Source: an uncultured Eubacteriales bacterium (GTDB lineage Bacteria > Bacillota > Clostridia > Christensenellales > UMGS416). Taken from it: 64,000 nt of DNA. A model generated the notes under the pieces. The model searched no databases. It was given only the letters and a program-made list of their open reading frames with translations, and was not told the origin of the DNA. Below, one piece after another: positions 15,127 through 23,632 of the stretch. The stretch lies in assembly GCA_900542005.1 (NCBI GenBank), contig UQLW01000001.1, positions 81,388 through 145,387 of the forward strand, written 5' to 3'. The stretch's first letter is position 1, and the number at the start of each line of letters is the position of its first letter. Made by a program: the position numbers and the translations under genes.

Positions 15127-17334
15127 CTACGCCTCCTTATTCTCATACAGCATCTGGATCACCTCGCTGATTGGGATCACTTCCCGCTCCAGCAGCCGCT
15201 GATACCAGGAGCGGAAGGTGTCTTCAAAGCTTTCCCCCGCACGCATGCGCTCCAGAATGGTGCGAATCTGCTGCTTTTCCGTCTTTGTCAGGCGATGTCT
15301 ATCCTCTTCCGGGGTAGGGACGCCCATGTAGGTATCATAGACAGTGTCCAAATCGTAATTGATAAGATCACCGACTTTTAGGTCAAAGGTTTCATCATCC
15401 CACATTCTAGCTGTTAAACTATATTGATAAAACATTCCAAATAGGTAATGGCCGCTATGAGGACTATCCACCGGATATCCAGTACAGGGATTGACCAGAT
15501 AACCAGCCACAAGATCGGCGTTTACATTAGAAACAAAATCCTCCGGGCTTTCGGAACTCCGCCACAGCCACCAGGAAGTTATCGCGTACACATTCTGTTG
15601 TCGAATCTCCCAGCGACTGCCCCGGCTGTACAGTTCCTGGAAACCGACGTCCGAGGGATAGGGGATCTGAACAATAACGATTTCCTCAGGCGCTTCCGGC
15701 ATGCGCAATACGCCCATCTTTTGGCTATGCTCGGCCAGGATCGGATAGGCCTCTGCTACGGTAGCGCCGCAATCCTGAGCCACGTCGAACACGTTGGCCG
15801 GCGCATAAACCGTAACCTCCCGCTCTTCGTCCTCATAGCACACCATGCCGCTGTAAAGGGACACGCCGTCACGGGAAAGGCCGCTGTAGCCGCCCTCGTC
15901 CGCCGTCAGATTCGTATACAGATAACCCGGCCCCCGATAGCGCAGCGTATAGGCAACCTCGTCCTCCCGCTGCCAATCCTCGATGAAGAAATCCTCAGAA
16001 AGGTAATAATCATAAATATTGCGATACCTGGTATAGGTCTTTATGCCCGGCCATGGGATCCAGGGGAAGGAGGCGTTCAGCTGCACGGTGGTCTCATTGG
16101 CCGGATAGATGGGCAGGCTATAGCCGTGGTAAGCGAATTCCACGGTAATGGCGTCCCCAGCCGCCTTCTCCGCCGGGAAATCAACCATCAGGCCGTCGTG
16201 GCTGCGCTCAAAGGCAGCCGGCTGTCCATCCACCATCACCTCATCCACCTGAAAGTCGGAATATAAGGTAAATGACTGGCCGGCGGCTGCTTCCGTCATC
16301 TCGCCCTGGAGGGTGACCCGGCAGCGGATGCCCTGGGTGGAGCTGGCAAAGTCAATGTCCGTCTTCTGGAGCTTAATCCGCTTTTCCAGCGGGAAAGCGT
16401 CGGTCAGGCTCACCGGTTCGCCGGGCCGGTACAGCGTCTGCTGATCCATGGCATATTCTTTAGCAAGGTCCGGAGCAGCAAAGCGTTCATAGAACACATG
16501 ATACCGGGCGCACATGCCACCGGCAAAAACAACCGTCAATACGGCGGCGGCGGAAACCGCCAGGCCTTTTCTCCTCTCCCGTCTAAGGCCGGCCCGGCTC
16601 AGGCTCCCGCCTACATAGGCGATCCCCGCCAGCGTCAACAGCCCCAACCGCGCCAGCCACCGGGGCAACTCCAGCGCCGGCCCGGTCAGGAAATTGCCCG
16701 GATACCGGAAGCTCTCAATGCCCATGTTGAAAAAGCCCTTCCAAAATCCGCTGTTGGGTATGCCCGCCGTCTCCAGCATGCTGTATATATCGCCGCCGAT
16801 GCTGGCCGTCAGCAGCCAGACGGCCATAGCCGGAAGATAGACGATTTTCCCCTGGATCCATTGACTCAGCAGCAGGCCGGTCAGGCCCAAGATCCAGCAG
16901 GGCAGGCAGTACTGCAGCAGGATATCCCCGGTTAGCTGGAGCAGCCAAAGCCCTGGCGCACCCTGGATGACTGGCCCCGCCAAACAGCCCGCCAGCATCA
17001 CAGCGCTTACCAGTATGGCCATGGCGCCCATCGCCAGCACCTGGCCCAGGGCCCATAGTAGCGGCCCCTGCCGTAGCGTCGGGATGACGGCCCGAAAGCC
17101 CATGCTATCCTGCTCCCGCTTGGTCTCAATGCCCATCATCAAGAAGGTCAGCGTCAGCATCATCTGGCCATAGGCCGCCATATGCAAAGCCATGTATTTG
17201 GTACCGGGCTCCTTATAGACAAAGTAGTAGCACCCCAGGCTGCCCGCCAGCCCAATAGCCAACAGCAGCATCCATTTGACGCTCCGGAAAAAGGATTTGA
17301 GCACGAGGCAGGAGATGCATAATAGCCTGCGCAT
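15127..17334 (-). CDS. large ABC-2 permease with an extracytoplasmic M1-peptidase-like domain
   Basis: A 735-residue protein. Residues 1 to about 280 form seven or so membrane helices, including ABC-2-type segments; then comes a large soluble region (about 290-735) outside the membrane. That region starts with beta strands like the N-terminal domain of M1 aminopeptidases and continues into a helical part, but no HExxH exists; the matching area reads VYAITSWWLWRSS followed by NADLVAGYL. So it looks like a catalytically dead peptidase fused to a permease. The start at 17334 uses AAGGGGG, 9 bases away; the ATG at 17352 lacks a site. First gene of the operon. Confidence 0.75.
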   Translation of the reverse strand: MRRLLCISCLVLKSFFRSVKWMLLLAIGLAGSLGCYYFVYKEPGTKYMALHMAAYGQMMLTLTFLMMGIETKREQDSMGFRAVIPTLRQGPLLWALGQVLAMGAMAILVSAVMLAGCLAGPVIQGAPGLWLLQLTGDILLQYCLPCWILGLTGLLLSQWIQGKIVYLPAMAVWLLTASIGGDIYSMLETAGIPNSGFWKGFFNMGIESFRYPGNFLTGPALELPRWLARLGLLTLAGIAYVGGSLSRAGLRRERRKGLAVSAAAVLTVVFAGGMCARYHVFYERFAAPDLAKEYAMDQQTLYRPGEPVSLTDAFPLEKRIKLQKTDIDFASSTQGIRCRVTLQGEMTEAAAGQSFTLYSDFQVDEVMVDGQPAAFERSHDGLMVDFPAEKAAGDAITVEFAYHGYSLPIYPANETTVQLNASFPWIPWPGIKTYTRYRNIYDYYLSEDFFIEDWQREDEVAYTLRYRGPGYLYTNLTADEGGYSGLSRDGVSLYSGMVCYEDEEREVTVYAPANVFDVAQDCGATVAEAYPILAEHSQKMGVLRMPEAPEEIVIVQIPYPSDVGFQELYSRGSRWEIRQQNVYAITSWWLWRSSESPEDFVSNVNADLVAGYLVNPCTGYPVDSPHSGHYLFGMFYQYSLTARMWDDETFDLKVGDLINYDLDTVYDTYMGVPTPEEDRHRLTKTEKQQIRTILERMRAGESFEDTFRSWYQRLLEREVIPISEVIQMLYENKEA

Positions 17335-17516
17335 TTGATACGCCCCCTTCATCTCAATTATTCTAATATTGTTTATGTATAAGTTAGGCGGAAAAATTTG
17401 AACATTTCATTTTTATCGAAGGAATTAATACTATGATATTATCTTTATCGTATCACTGTTTATCCAAAATAGTATGGATGCTTTTTACATTTTTCATATA
17501 TCCTTCTTCTACACAA
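17335..17516. other. AT-rich leader of the ABC-2 operon
   Basis: This stretch is far more AT-rich than its surroundings. On the minus strand TATACA near 17375 with TGTTCA about 17 bases upstream could be a promoter for the permease operon, but the match is modest. A 63-codon plus-strand ORF (17433-17624) has no ribosome site and crosses the hairpin, and I do not call it. Confidence 0.4.
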
Positions 17517-17547
17517 GTACCCCGGCATTCAGGGAATGCCGGGGTAC
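17517..17547. repeat. perfect 14-bp inverted repeat
   Basis: GTACCCCGGCATTC (17517-17530) and its exact complement (17534-17547) are separated by AGG. Neither side has a T-tract, so it is not a standard terminator. It directly borders the structured element at 17556. Confidence 0.7.
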
Positions 17548-17555
17548 TCATAGAC

Positions 17556-17664
17556 AGCCTACTGGTTCTTATTGTATCTGCTCATAGCCGCGGTGCGGCT
17601 CGTTTCAGTTTACCGACACGTTAACTCGCTCCCCATCGGGGTAAGCAGCCCATCGCTGTAGGCT
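17556..17664. ncRNA. candidate structured RNA element, unknown class
   Basis: A 109-base noncoding stretch folds, by eye, into nested stems: an outer stem AGCCTAC (17556-17562) with GTAGGCT (17658-17664); an inner stem CTGCT (17578-17582) with AGCAG (17644-17648); and inside it three hairpins, AGCCGC/GCGGCT (17586-17600), AGTTTAC/GTTAACT with one mismatch (17607-17626), and CCCC/GGGG (17631-17641). It lies between the stop of the membrane-protein gene at 17701 and the ABC-2 operon. Both strands fold equally, so direction is open. I could not match it to tRNA, tmRNA, RNase P, 6S, SRP RNA or a common riboswitch. Confidence 0.4.
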
Positions 17665-17700
17665 CAGCCGCTCCACAGGCAATATGATCCGCTTTCGCTT

Positions 17701-19002
17701 CTATAGCGACTTCTTCACCTGCCGTTGCAATTTGATCCCTACCGCCCAGGCCAGCACCAGCCCATGAAAGCCAATCAGCCCCTCAAAGGGCAGCTGCACC
17801 GCCAAGGACATGCCGAAAGAAAACCCGCCGGGATGCAGCGCCAGGCCATAGCTGGCCAGCAGGATGACAAGCTCTGCCAGGGTTAATCCCAGCGGGAGCA
17901 GCAGCAGGCGCCTGTAGGGCAGGGGCCTAGCGTGCAGCAGGGCGCAGGCTGTCCATATGGCGCAGGCCAGCCCCATCGTCTGCCCCAGCAGGCTGACGCC
18001 CACCCAGCCAAGGCAGGGCAGCACCTGGTATTCCCCCGCATAGATCGCCTCCTGCAGCGGGAACATGCAGGCCGAATGGGCCAATGCGGCGGCCACTGCC
18101 ACCAGGGCCGCCGGCCAGCAGCGCCAAAAATCCCGCTGCGAAAGCGGCCGGCCCAGCCGCCGCGCAGCGCAAAGGGCGGCAAAGAGCCACAGGGCGGCCG
18201 CCTGCACCACGTCGCCCATAAGATCCAAAGGCATCAGGGCCCAGTCCCGGGCCGACCCGTAATCTGCCACCGCCTCCAGCATCCGCAGGGCAAAGCCATA
18301 CCGGGTAAAAAACCACACCGCCGGCGCCCACAGCAGGGCGAGCAGGCCCGGCCAGCGGCCCGATATCTCCGCCTGAGAAAGCGGCGGCAGGCAGGCCGCC
18401 ATATCCGCCAGCAGCAGCGCAGGGCCCGCCAGGGCCAGGCCATCCAGCACAAGCGCCGCCAGGCATGCGTCCGACAGACCCAGCGCGTCAGCCGCCACCC
18501 GCAGCCCCCAAAGCGCCAGCGCCCAGATAAGCGCGCCAAGCGCCGCCCGCGCCCAGCACCGGCCCGGAACCCGTCCGCCCCTGAGCCGGTACCACAGCGC
18601 CGCTGCCAGCAGGGCCGGCAGCCAGCCGGCCAGCGAGAACGCCGTCCAGATCAGCTGGCCATGGGGATAGACCGCCTCCAACCAGGGCTCTCCGGCCCAT
18701 AGCTCCGCCGCCAGCGGCATCAGGCTGCCCAGCGCCGCGATGCACTGGATTGTGACCAGCCAGGTCAGCGCCAGGGGCGTCAGCCTGCGCAGGCTCTTCC
18801 CCTTCTCCAGCAGCCCCGGATCCAGCGCCCGCGCCCACAGCGCGGCCGCCAGATAGCAGCGGACCAACGCCCAAAGCAGCGCCAGGACGCCGTCCACCAC
18901 CATCGCCCCCTCATAGCTGCCGCCCCACTGGGGGCCCGTCAGGCAAAGGGCGCCGAAGAATCCTGCCGCCAGCGGCAACCTTTTCTTTAGCCAAATCCTC
19001 AT
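17701..19002 (-). CDS. polytopic membrane protein of unknown function
   Basis: A 433-residue, extremely hydrophobic protein rich in Leu, Ala and Trp, with about ten to twelve predicted membrane helices separated by short Arg-containing loops. No transporter signature or catalytic motif was recognised. Its start overlaps the end of the GH42 gene by 4 bp, making it the last gene of a four-gene operon. Placement after a glycosidase could suggest a sugar-related membrane role, but that is only context. The coding sequence has the same GC bias as its neighbours. Confidence 0.7.
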   Translation of the reverse strand: MRIWLKKRLPLAAGFFGALCLTGPQWGGSYEGAMVVDGVLALLWALVRCYLAAALWARALDPGLLEKGKSLRRLTPLALTWLVTIQCIAALGSLMPLAAELWAGEPWLEAVYPHGQLIWTAFSLAGWLPALLAAALWYRLRGGRVPGRCWARAALGALIWALALWGLRVAADALGLSDACLAALVLDGLALAGPALLLADMAACLPPLSQAEISGRWPGLLALLWAPAVWFFTRYGFALRMLEAVADYGSARDWALMPLDLMGDVVQAAALWLFAALCAARRLGRPLSQRDFWRCWPAALVAVAAALAHSACMFPLQEAIYAGEYQVLPCLGWVGVSLLGQTMGLACAIWTACALLHARPLPYRRLLLLPLGLTLAELVILLASYGLALHPGGFSFGMSLAVQLPFEGLIGFHGLVLAWAVGIKLQRQVKKSL

Positions 19003-21032
19003 GGGCGCGACTCCAGGATCATCACGCCCCGTCCCGGCAGCTCCACCGTGCCCGACAGGGCGCGCCCGGAGACAAGGTCCAGCCCGCCTGCGCCCACATC
19101 CAAAGAGGCGGGACGGCCAAAATGGTTCAGATAGAACCGGTAAGTGATCCCGTCGGCCTCCCGTACCGTGGCCTCGCAGCCCAGCGGCAGCCGCTCAGCC
19201 GCCCGGGGGATGCGCAGCTCCTCGGCCAGGTCCCGGTAAAAGTCATCCAGGAAATCCTGCCCGGTCCGGGCGGCTATGAAATAGGCTTTGCCTTGTCCGT
19301 ATGGGTTCACCGTCACCGCCGGCTCTCCGGCATAGAAATCCTCCTCATAAGCGCCCAGCACCCGGGCGCCCTCGGCATGGATCCGTTCGGCCATCTCCCG
19401 CACGGCATACCGCCTGCCCCGGTAGGTAATCGCATTGCCCTGTCCCGGGTAATAGGCGTCCATCTCCTCCGCCCAAATCCCCATCGTTTCCCGCAGCGGC
19501 CCGGGGAAGCCGTTCTGGAAGCACAGGTCATGCTCTTCGACCCAGCCGGTCATATAGGTGGCCGCCAGCGCGCCGCCCTTACGGACATATTCCGCCAGGT
19601 GCGCGCCGAAATCGCCCCGAATCATGTACAGCATAGGCGCCACCACCAGGCTGTAGCCCTCCAGGGGGCAGGTAGAGTCGATGATGTCCACATTGATCCC
19701 CTGATGGAAAAAGGCCCGGTAATGCTCCACTACGGTGCGTTCATAGTTCTTTTCCTTCATCACGCCCTGCATCTCGTCCAGCGCCCAGCGGTTTTCCCAG
19801 TCATAGACCAGGGCTACCCGGCTGGGGACGCCGGTGCCGGCGATGCCATCCAGCTTTTCCAGCAGCCGGCCGGTTTGGGCGACCTCCTGGAACACCCGGG
19901 TCTTGTCGGTGGCATAATGATCCACCACCGCGCCGTGGAATTTCTCATAGCCGCCGCGCCCCTTGCGGAACTGGAAATATTGCACCGAATCTGAGCCATG
20001 GGCCACAGCCTGCAGGCTGGTCAGCTGATGAACGCCCGGACGGCGCAGCTTGGCCACCGGCTGCCAGTTGGTAGCCGAGGGGGAGGATTCCATCAGAAGG
20101 AAGGGCCGCCCGCCGCCCAGCCCCCGGTGCAGGTCATGGCGGAAGGCCGTATCAGCAGCCACCCAATCGTCGCCCTCGTCATCGCGCCACAGGGGATAGT
20201 TGTCCCAGGAGACCACATCCAGGTCGCGGGCCAGCTCAAAATAGTTAATCCCCGGATAGGTGCTCATCAGGTTATGGGTGATGGGGATATCCGGCGTATA
20301 CCGGCGCAGGGGCTCCGCCTCCAGCCGCACATAATCCCGATATTGCTGGGTGGTAAAGCGCATCCAGTCCAGCTTCAGGGCGTGCAGCACGCCGTCGCCG
20401 CGGCTGGAGGGGGACTCCACCTGATCAAAATCGGTATACCCATGGCTCCAGAATCCGGACCAGTAGGCTTCGTTCAGCGCCTGGAGCGTGCCATATTTCG
20501 CCCTGATATAGTCCCGGAAGGCCGCCTGGCACAGCGGGCAGTGGCATTCCCCGCTGTATTCATTGGATATGTGCCACATTTTCAGGGCCGGATGGCCGGC
20601 ATAGCGTTGGGCTAAGCGCCCGTTTATCTCCTGTACCTTGGCCCGGTACACGGGCGAGGTCAGGCAGTGGTTCTCCCGGCCGCCATAGAGCTCCCGCACC
20701 CGGTCCTCCGATACCCGCAGGATCTCCGGGTATTTCTGCGCCATCCAGCGGGGCTTGGCCCCTGAGGGCGTAGCCAGGATGGCCGCCATATGGTTTTGGG
20801 CCAGCATGTCCATCACCTCGTCCAGCCATTCAAAGGTATAGACGCCCTCCTCCGGTTCCAGCGCCGTCCAGCTGAAGATGCCCACGGTCAGCGAATTCAT
20901 ATGGGCCTCCCGGGCCAGGCGCATATCTTCCTTCCAGATTTTATCCTTATCCTTCATCCATTGGTCCGGGTTGTAATCGCCCCCGTGGATCATATGGGCA
21001 ATGCCCGGCAGGGCCGGTGGGAAACGCTTCAT
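18999..21032 (-). CDS. beta-galactosidase, glycoside hydrolase family 42
   Basis: A 677-residue GH42 enzyme. After the typical opening GGDYNPDQW comes the TIM barrel with the acid/base Glu in HISNEYSG, the family Cys cluster (NHCLTSPVYR and CHCPLC), and the nucleophile Glu in LLMESSPSATNWQP. A trimerisation-type domain (CPLEGYSLVVAPML) and a small C-terminal beta domain follow, as in full-length members. It hydrolyses terminal beta-galactosides of oligosaccharides in the cytoplasm; no signal peptide. AGGAGGT precedes the ATG. It sits third in an operon behind two Cys-cluster proteins. Confidence 0.95.
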   Translation of the reverse strand: MKRFPPALPGIAHMIHGGDYNPDQWMKDKDKIWKEDMRLAREAHMNSLTVGIFSWTALEPEEGVYTFEWLDEVMDMLAQNHMAAILATPSGAKPRWMAQKYPEILRVSEDRVRELYGGRENHCLTSPVYRAKVQEINGRLAQRYAGHPALKMWHISNEYSGECHCPLCQAAFRDYIRAKYGTLQALNEAYWSGFWSHGYTDFDQVESPSSRGDGVLHALKLDWMRFTTQQYRDYVRLEAEPLRRYTPDIPITHNLMSTYPGINYFELARDLDVVSWDNYPLWRDDEGDDWVAADTAFRHDLHRGLGGGRPFLLMESSPSATNWQPVAKLRRPGVHQLTSLQAVAHGSDSVQYFQFRKGRGGYEKFHGAVVDHYATDKTRVFQEVAQTGRLLEKLDGIAGTGVPSRVALVYDWENRWALDEMQGVMKEKNYERTVVEHYRAFFHQGINVDIIDSTCPLEGYSLVVAPMLYMIRGDFGAHLAEYVRKGGALAATYMTGWVEEHDLCFQNGFPGPLRETMGIWAEEMDAYYPGQGNAITYRGRRYAVREMAERIHAEGARVLGAYEEDFYAGEPAVTVNPYGQGKAYFIAARTGQDFLDDFYRDLAEELRIPRAAERLPLGCEATVREADGITYRFYLNHFGRPASLDVGAGGLDLVSGRALSGTVELPGRGVMILESRP

Positions 21033-21051
21033 GGCAAATACCTCCTATCCG

Positions 21052-22182
21052 TTATTCCGTCTTGGCTGCCGCGCTTTCCAGGGCGCCGATGATATCCCGC
21101 ACGCACCGGAGCACAGCCTCGTCGTTTTCCTTGAGCTGCCGGAGGATCACCTCCAGCATATCGCCGTAATAATGGGATTTCCAGTCATCCCAGCGGATGC
21201 ATTCCGAAAGCCCGATCAAGGACCAGGCCAGATCGTGGGTATACCCATAGCGCCAGCTTATCGTGCGAAGCGCCTCTTCCAGCGATGCCTGGCCCAGCAG
21301 GGCCATATCGCCCATACCGTCAAAGGCATGGGCAAAGGGGCCGCCGTCCAGATAGCCCCGGAATACCTCCGCAAAATTATGGCAGTTAAAGGTATACCAC
21401 ATGGTTTCCGCCAGCCGCGCCATGCGTCCCTGCCTGCCCGCGGGGCCGTCCTGGCCCAGGCTGTCCTCGCCATAGGTGCCCATCTTCTGCCTATACCCGT
21501 CCCACAGGCCCGCTTTCTCGTTTTCCTCCATCACGCGCTCGATCCTTTTCAGGCCGTCCAGGAGCCCGTACCGGGGCGTGCGCCTCCCATCCACGATGTA
21601 GGCGGCTTCGAGCTCCTCCTTCCGCGGCGGGCGTTCCGGCCACGCCTGGGCAGCCCTGAAGTCCGGCATAAGATACCCGTCATCGCCATAGCCAATCAGG
21701 ACGCAGAAGGGTACGCCGTGCCCCCGGAGCTTTACGATCACCGGCCGGCCCGCGTCGATGGATCCGGCAACCGCCCGATGCATATCGCAGGGCGCTGTAA
21801 CGGTATGGTAATCATATCCCGCTAGGCCGAACAAAAAATCGATGTTTTCCGCCCCGCCCCCATCATAAAGGGCCTGCGCTTCTCCACAAGAGCCGTTGAT
21901 CCTGCAGTCCGCCTCCGTCCTCACCCCGTCATAACGCAGCCGCAGGGCGCTGCGCCCGCATAGGGTGTCAAAGAGGAAGAAATAGCGCTCCTGCAGGGCC
22001 TGGGGCTTATGGGCGCAGTTGCCGCAGCTGTTGCACTGTCCATGGAGCCACTGATTGCAGAGGGCGGCGGGGCCCTTTGGGGGCGCGATCTTTTCCAAAT
22101 ACATATAGACCGAGGCGAAGCAGTTCACAAAGGTCGTGGAAGCAAACCCGGAAAAGGGGACGGTGAAGTCCAGTTTCTTCAT
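21052..22182 (-). CDS. papain/BtrH-like fold protein with a Cys cluster
   Basis: A 376-residue protein. The N-terminal part has a possible nucleophile Cys (STTFVNCFASVYMYLE), then a cluster CNQWLHGQCNSCGNC, then a segment RGHGVPFCVLIGYGDDGYLMPDF whose His and Asp sit where C39/BtrH-type peptidase-like folds place theirs. The rest is helical. It may be a peptidase, acyltransferase or inactive relative; I cannot choose. The start at 22182 has AAGGAG 8 bases upstream. Gaps of 19 bases separate it from both neighbours in the operon. Confidence 0.5.
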   Translation of the reverse strand: MKKLDFTVPFSGFASTTFVNCFASVYMYLEKIAPPKGPAALCNQWLHGQCNSCGNCAHKPQALQERYFFLFDTLCGRSALRLRYDGVRTEADCRINGSCGEAQALYDGGGAENIDFLFGLAGYDYHTVTAPCDMHRAVAGSIDAGRPVIVKLRGHGVPFCVLIGYGDDGYLMPDFRAAQAWPERPPRKEELEAAYIVDGRRTPRYGLLDGLKRIERVMEENEKAGLWDGYRQKMGTYGEDSLGQDGPAGRQGRMARLAETMWYTFNCHNFAEVFRGYLDGGPFAHAFDGMGDMALLGQASLEEALRTISWRYGYTHDLAWSLIGLSECIRWDDWKSHYYGDMLEVILRQLKENDEAVLRCVRDIIGALESAAAKTE

Positions 22183-22201
22183 GGTTTTCTCCTTCTGGCG
22201 C

Positions 22202-23341
22202 TCATCTTGGCGCCGTTTTGACCGGGCCGGATCCATTGTTTGCCTGCCCGCCCAGCGTCCTGTCTGCAAAGCGCAGCAGGCCGATGATATGCCCAACCCG
22301 CTCCTGATCCAGGCTGTGGCAGAAGAACTGGAAGCCGCACATCATCGGGCAGATCGGGTACCTTTTCCCTCCGTGCTCCACTGGGATAGCGGCCTTGGGC
22401 CGGCGGCCTGTTTGATCGGTCTGCACGCAGTAGCCGCAGCCGTCGCACTTTTTTGCCGTGGCGCATACATAGCTCCTGGTCGGTTCATCCATGCTGCCCG
22501 CCGCAGCCAGCAGCGCCTTGAAGCGGGGGATCCGCAGGCCCAGGTAAAAGGGGGTCTGCAAAGAATACCGGTATTCCAGGCTGATGCCGCCATGCTCCCG
22601 CTCCGCCCAGTTGTCCTTCAGCGGCGTGTCCTTTTTGCCATAGTTTTTGGTATAGTCGAGCGTCACGCGGTCATCGCGGAAGCATTGCCTCTGGTACCCC
22701 TCCGCCTCCAGGAAGCCGACAAGCCGGTCGAAGGCCGCCGGCTCCCCGCTGATCTGCCGGAATACGGCCGTCATGGGACGCGCCCGCCCGTTCAGGATGC
22801 ACCGGGAAAAGGTCAGGGGGCTTTTGCCGTCCCGCCGCGCCGATTCCTGCGCCAGATACGCCATAGCCGGCAGCATATCCGGAAAATCCGGCGCGGCAAA
22901 CAGCGTCCCTTCCGGCGCAGGGCGGCCAACCAGCCCCAGGCCCTCCAGCAGCGCCTGCTTGCGCCGGGTCAGCGTAAACTGCCCGGCCGGAAGCCGTATC
23001 CCCTCCGGCGTCAGCTCTCCCTCCAGCGCAATATCCCGGATCATCCGGAAGGCGTCGTCCAGCTTGCCCAGGGCCGCCCGCATCCATACCGCCGTCTGCT
23101 GCCGCCCTTCGTTCCACCAGGCGTGGGTGTAGCAGTCGTCAGGCCTGAGCTTGAGGCCCAGCAGCTCCGGATTACGGCAGATCCTTTCGTACACCTGCCG
23201 GATAAAGCCGTATAGCTGGCGCTGGGCGGCTTCATCCGCCGGAGCCTCCGGCGCGGGCCCAAAGCCGGGCATGGTCGCCAGGCATGCGTCCGCCATCCGT
23301 TGGGTCAGCGTTTCAAAGGCGCCTCGGGGTTTTTCATACAT
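22202..23341 (-). CDS. Cys-cluster protein of unknown function
   Basis: A 379-residue protein without a recognised family. It is mainly helical; near residues 295-310 it holds CATAKKCDGCGYC (C-x5-C-x2-C-x2-C), followed about 30 residues later by CPMMCGFQFFC. The first cluster resembles the C-x7-C-x2-C-x2-C of the next gene's product, which suggests that both bind a metal or an Fe-S cluster, or descend from the same module. It has a strong AAGGAGG site and is first in the operon with the papain-like protein, GH42 and a membrane protein. An extended -10-like TGGTATGGT lies about 35 bases upstream. Confidence 0.6.
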   Translation of the reverse strand: MYEKPRGAFETLTQRMADACLATMPGFGPAPEAPADEAAQRQLYGFIRQVYERICRNPELLGLKLRPDDCYTHAWWNEGRQQTAVWMRAALGKLDDAFRMIRDIALEGELTPEGIRLPAGQFTLTRRKQALLEGLGLVGRPAPEGTLFAAPDFPDMLPAMAYLAQESARRDGKSPLTFSRCILNGRARPMTAVFRQISGEPAAFDRLVGFLEAEGYQRQCFRDDRVTLDYTKNYGKKDTPLKDNWAEREHGGISLEYRYSLQTPFYLGLRIPRFKALLAAAGSMDEPTRSYVCATAKKCDGCGYCVQTDQTGRRPKAAIPVEHGGKRYPICPMMCGFQFFCHSLDQERVGHIIGLLRFADRTLGGQANNGSGPVKTAPR

Positions 23342-23572
23342 TGCGTGCTCCTCCTTAGATTGGTAGCTCTACCATACCATGCCAACTGGACAACAGCGCG
23401 TCATATTCCTGAGGCTATACCAGCGAAACTGCCGCCTTTAATCCTTCCATACCCATCATACCATGGCCGCGGCGGGAGTTGAAGCGCAGGGGGCCATCCT
23501 TTACATTTATTTGTTTTTCTCCGCTGCTGTGCGCAAGTCAGGCGGCTAAATGCGGCGATGGCGCCCTTGGCC

Positions 23573-23603
23573 TTGACAGGCGGGGGCCGCTATCCCCTAT
23601 AAT
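23573..23603 (+). promoter_or_regulatory. sigma-A-type promoter of the patatin gene
   Basis: A perfect TTGACA (23573-23578) and a perfect TATAAT (23598-23603) are separated by 19 bases, longer than the optimal 17. The ATG is 30 bases downstream behind AAAGGAGG. The long spacer could imply activator dependence. The gap 23342-23632 has nothing else that I can support. Confidence 0.7.
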
Positions 23604-23632
23604 GGCGCTGGAAAGAAAAAGGAGGCGGTACC

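Noticed and set aside
17433..17624. A 63-codon plus-strand ORF in the AT-rich gap
   Set aside because: No ribosome site, and it crosses the perfect hairpin and the structured element.
17556..17664. A tRNA or tRNA-like gene, because the fold has a cloverleaf look
   Set aside because: It is 109 bases, without T-loop, D-loop or CCA features, and the anticodon arm cannot be placed.
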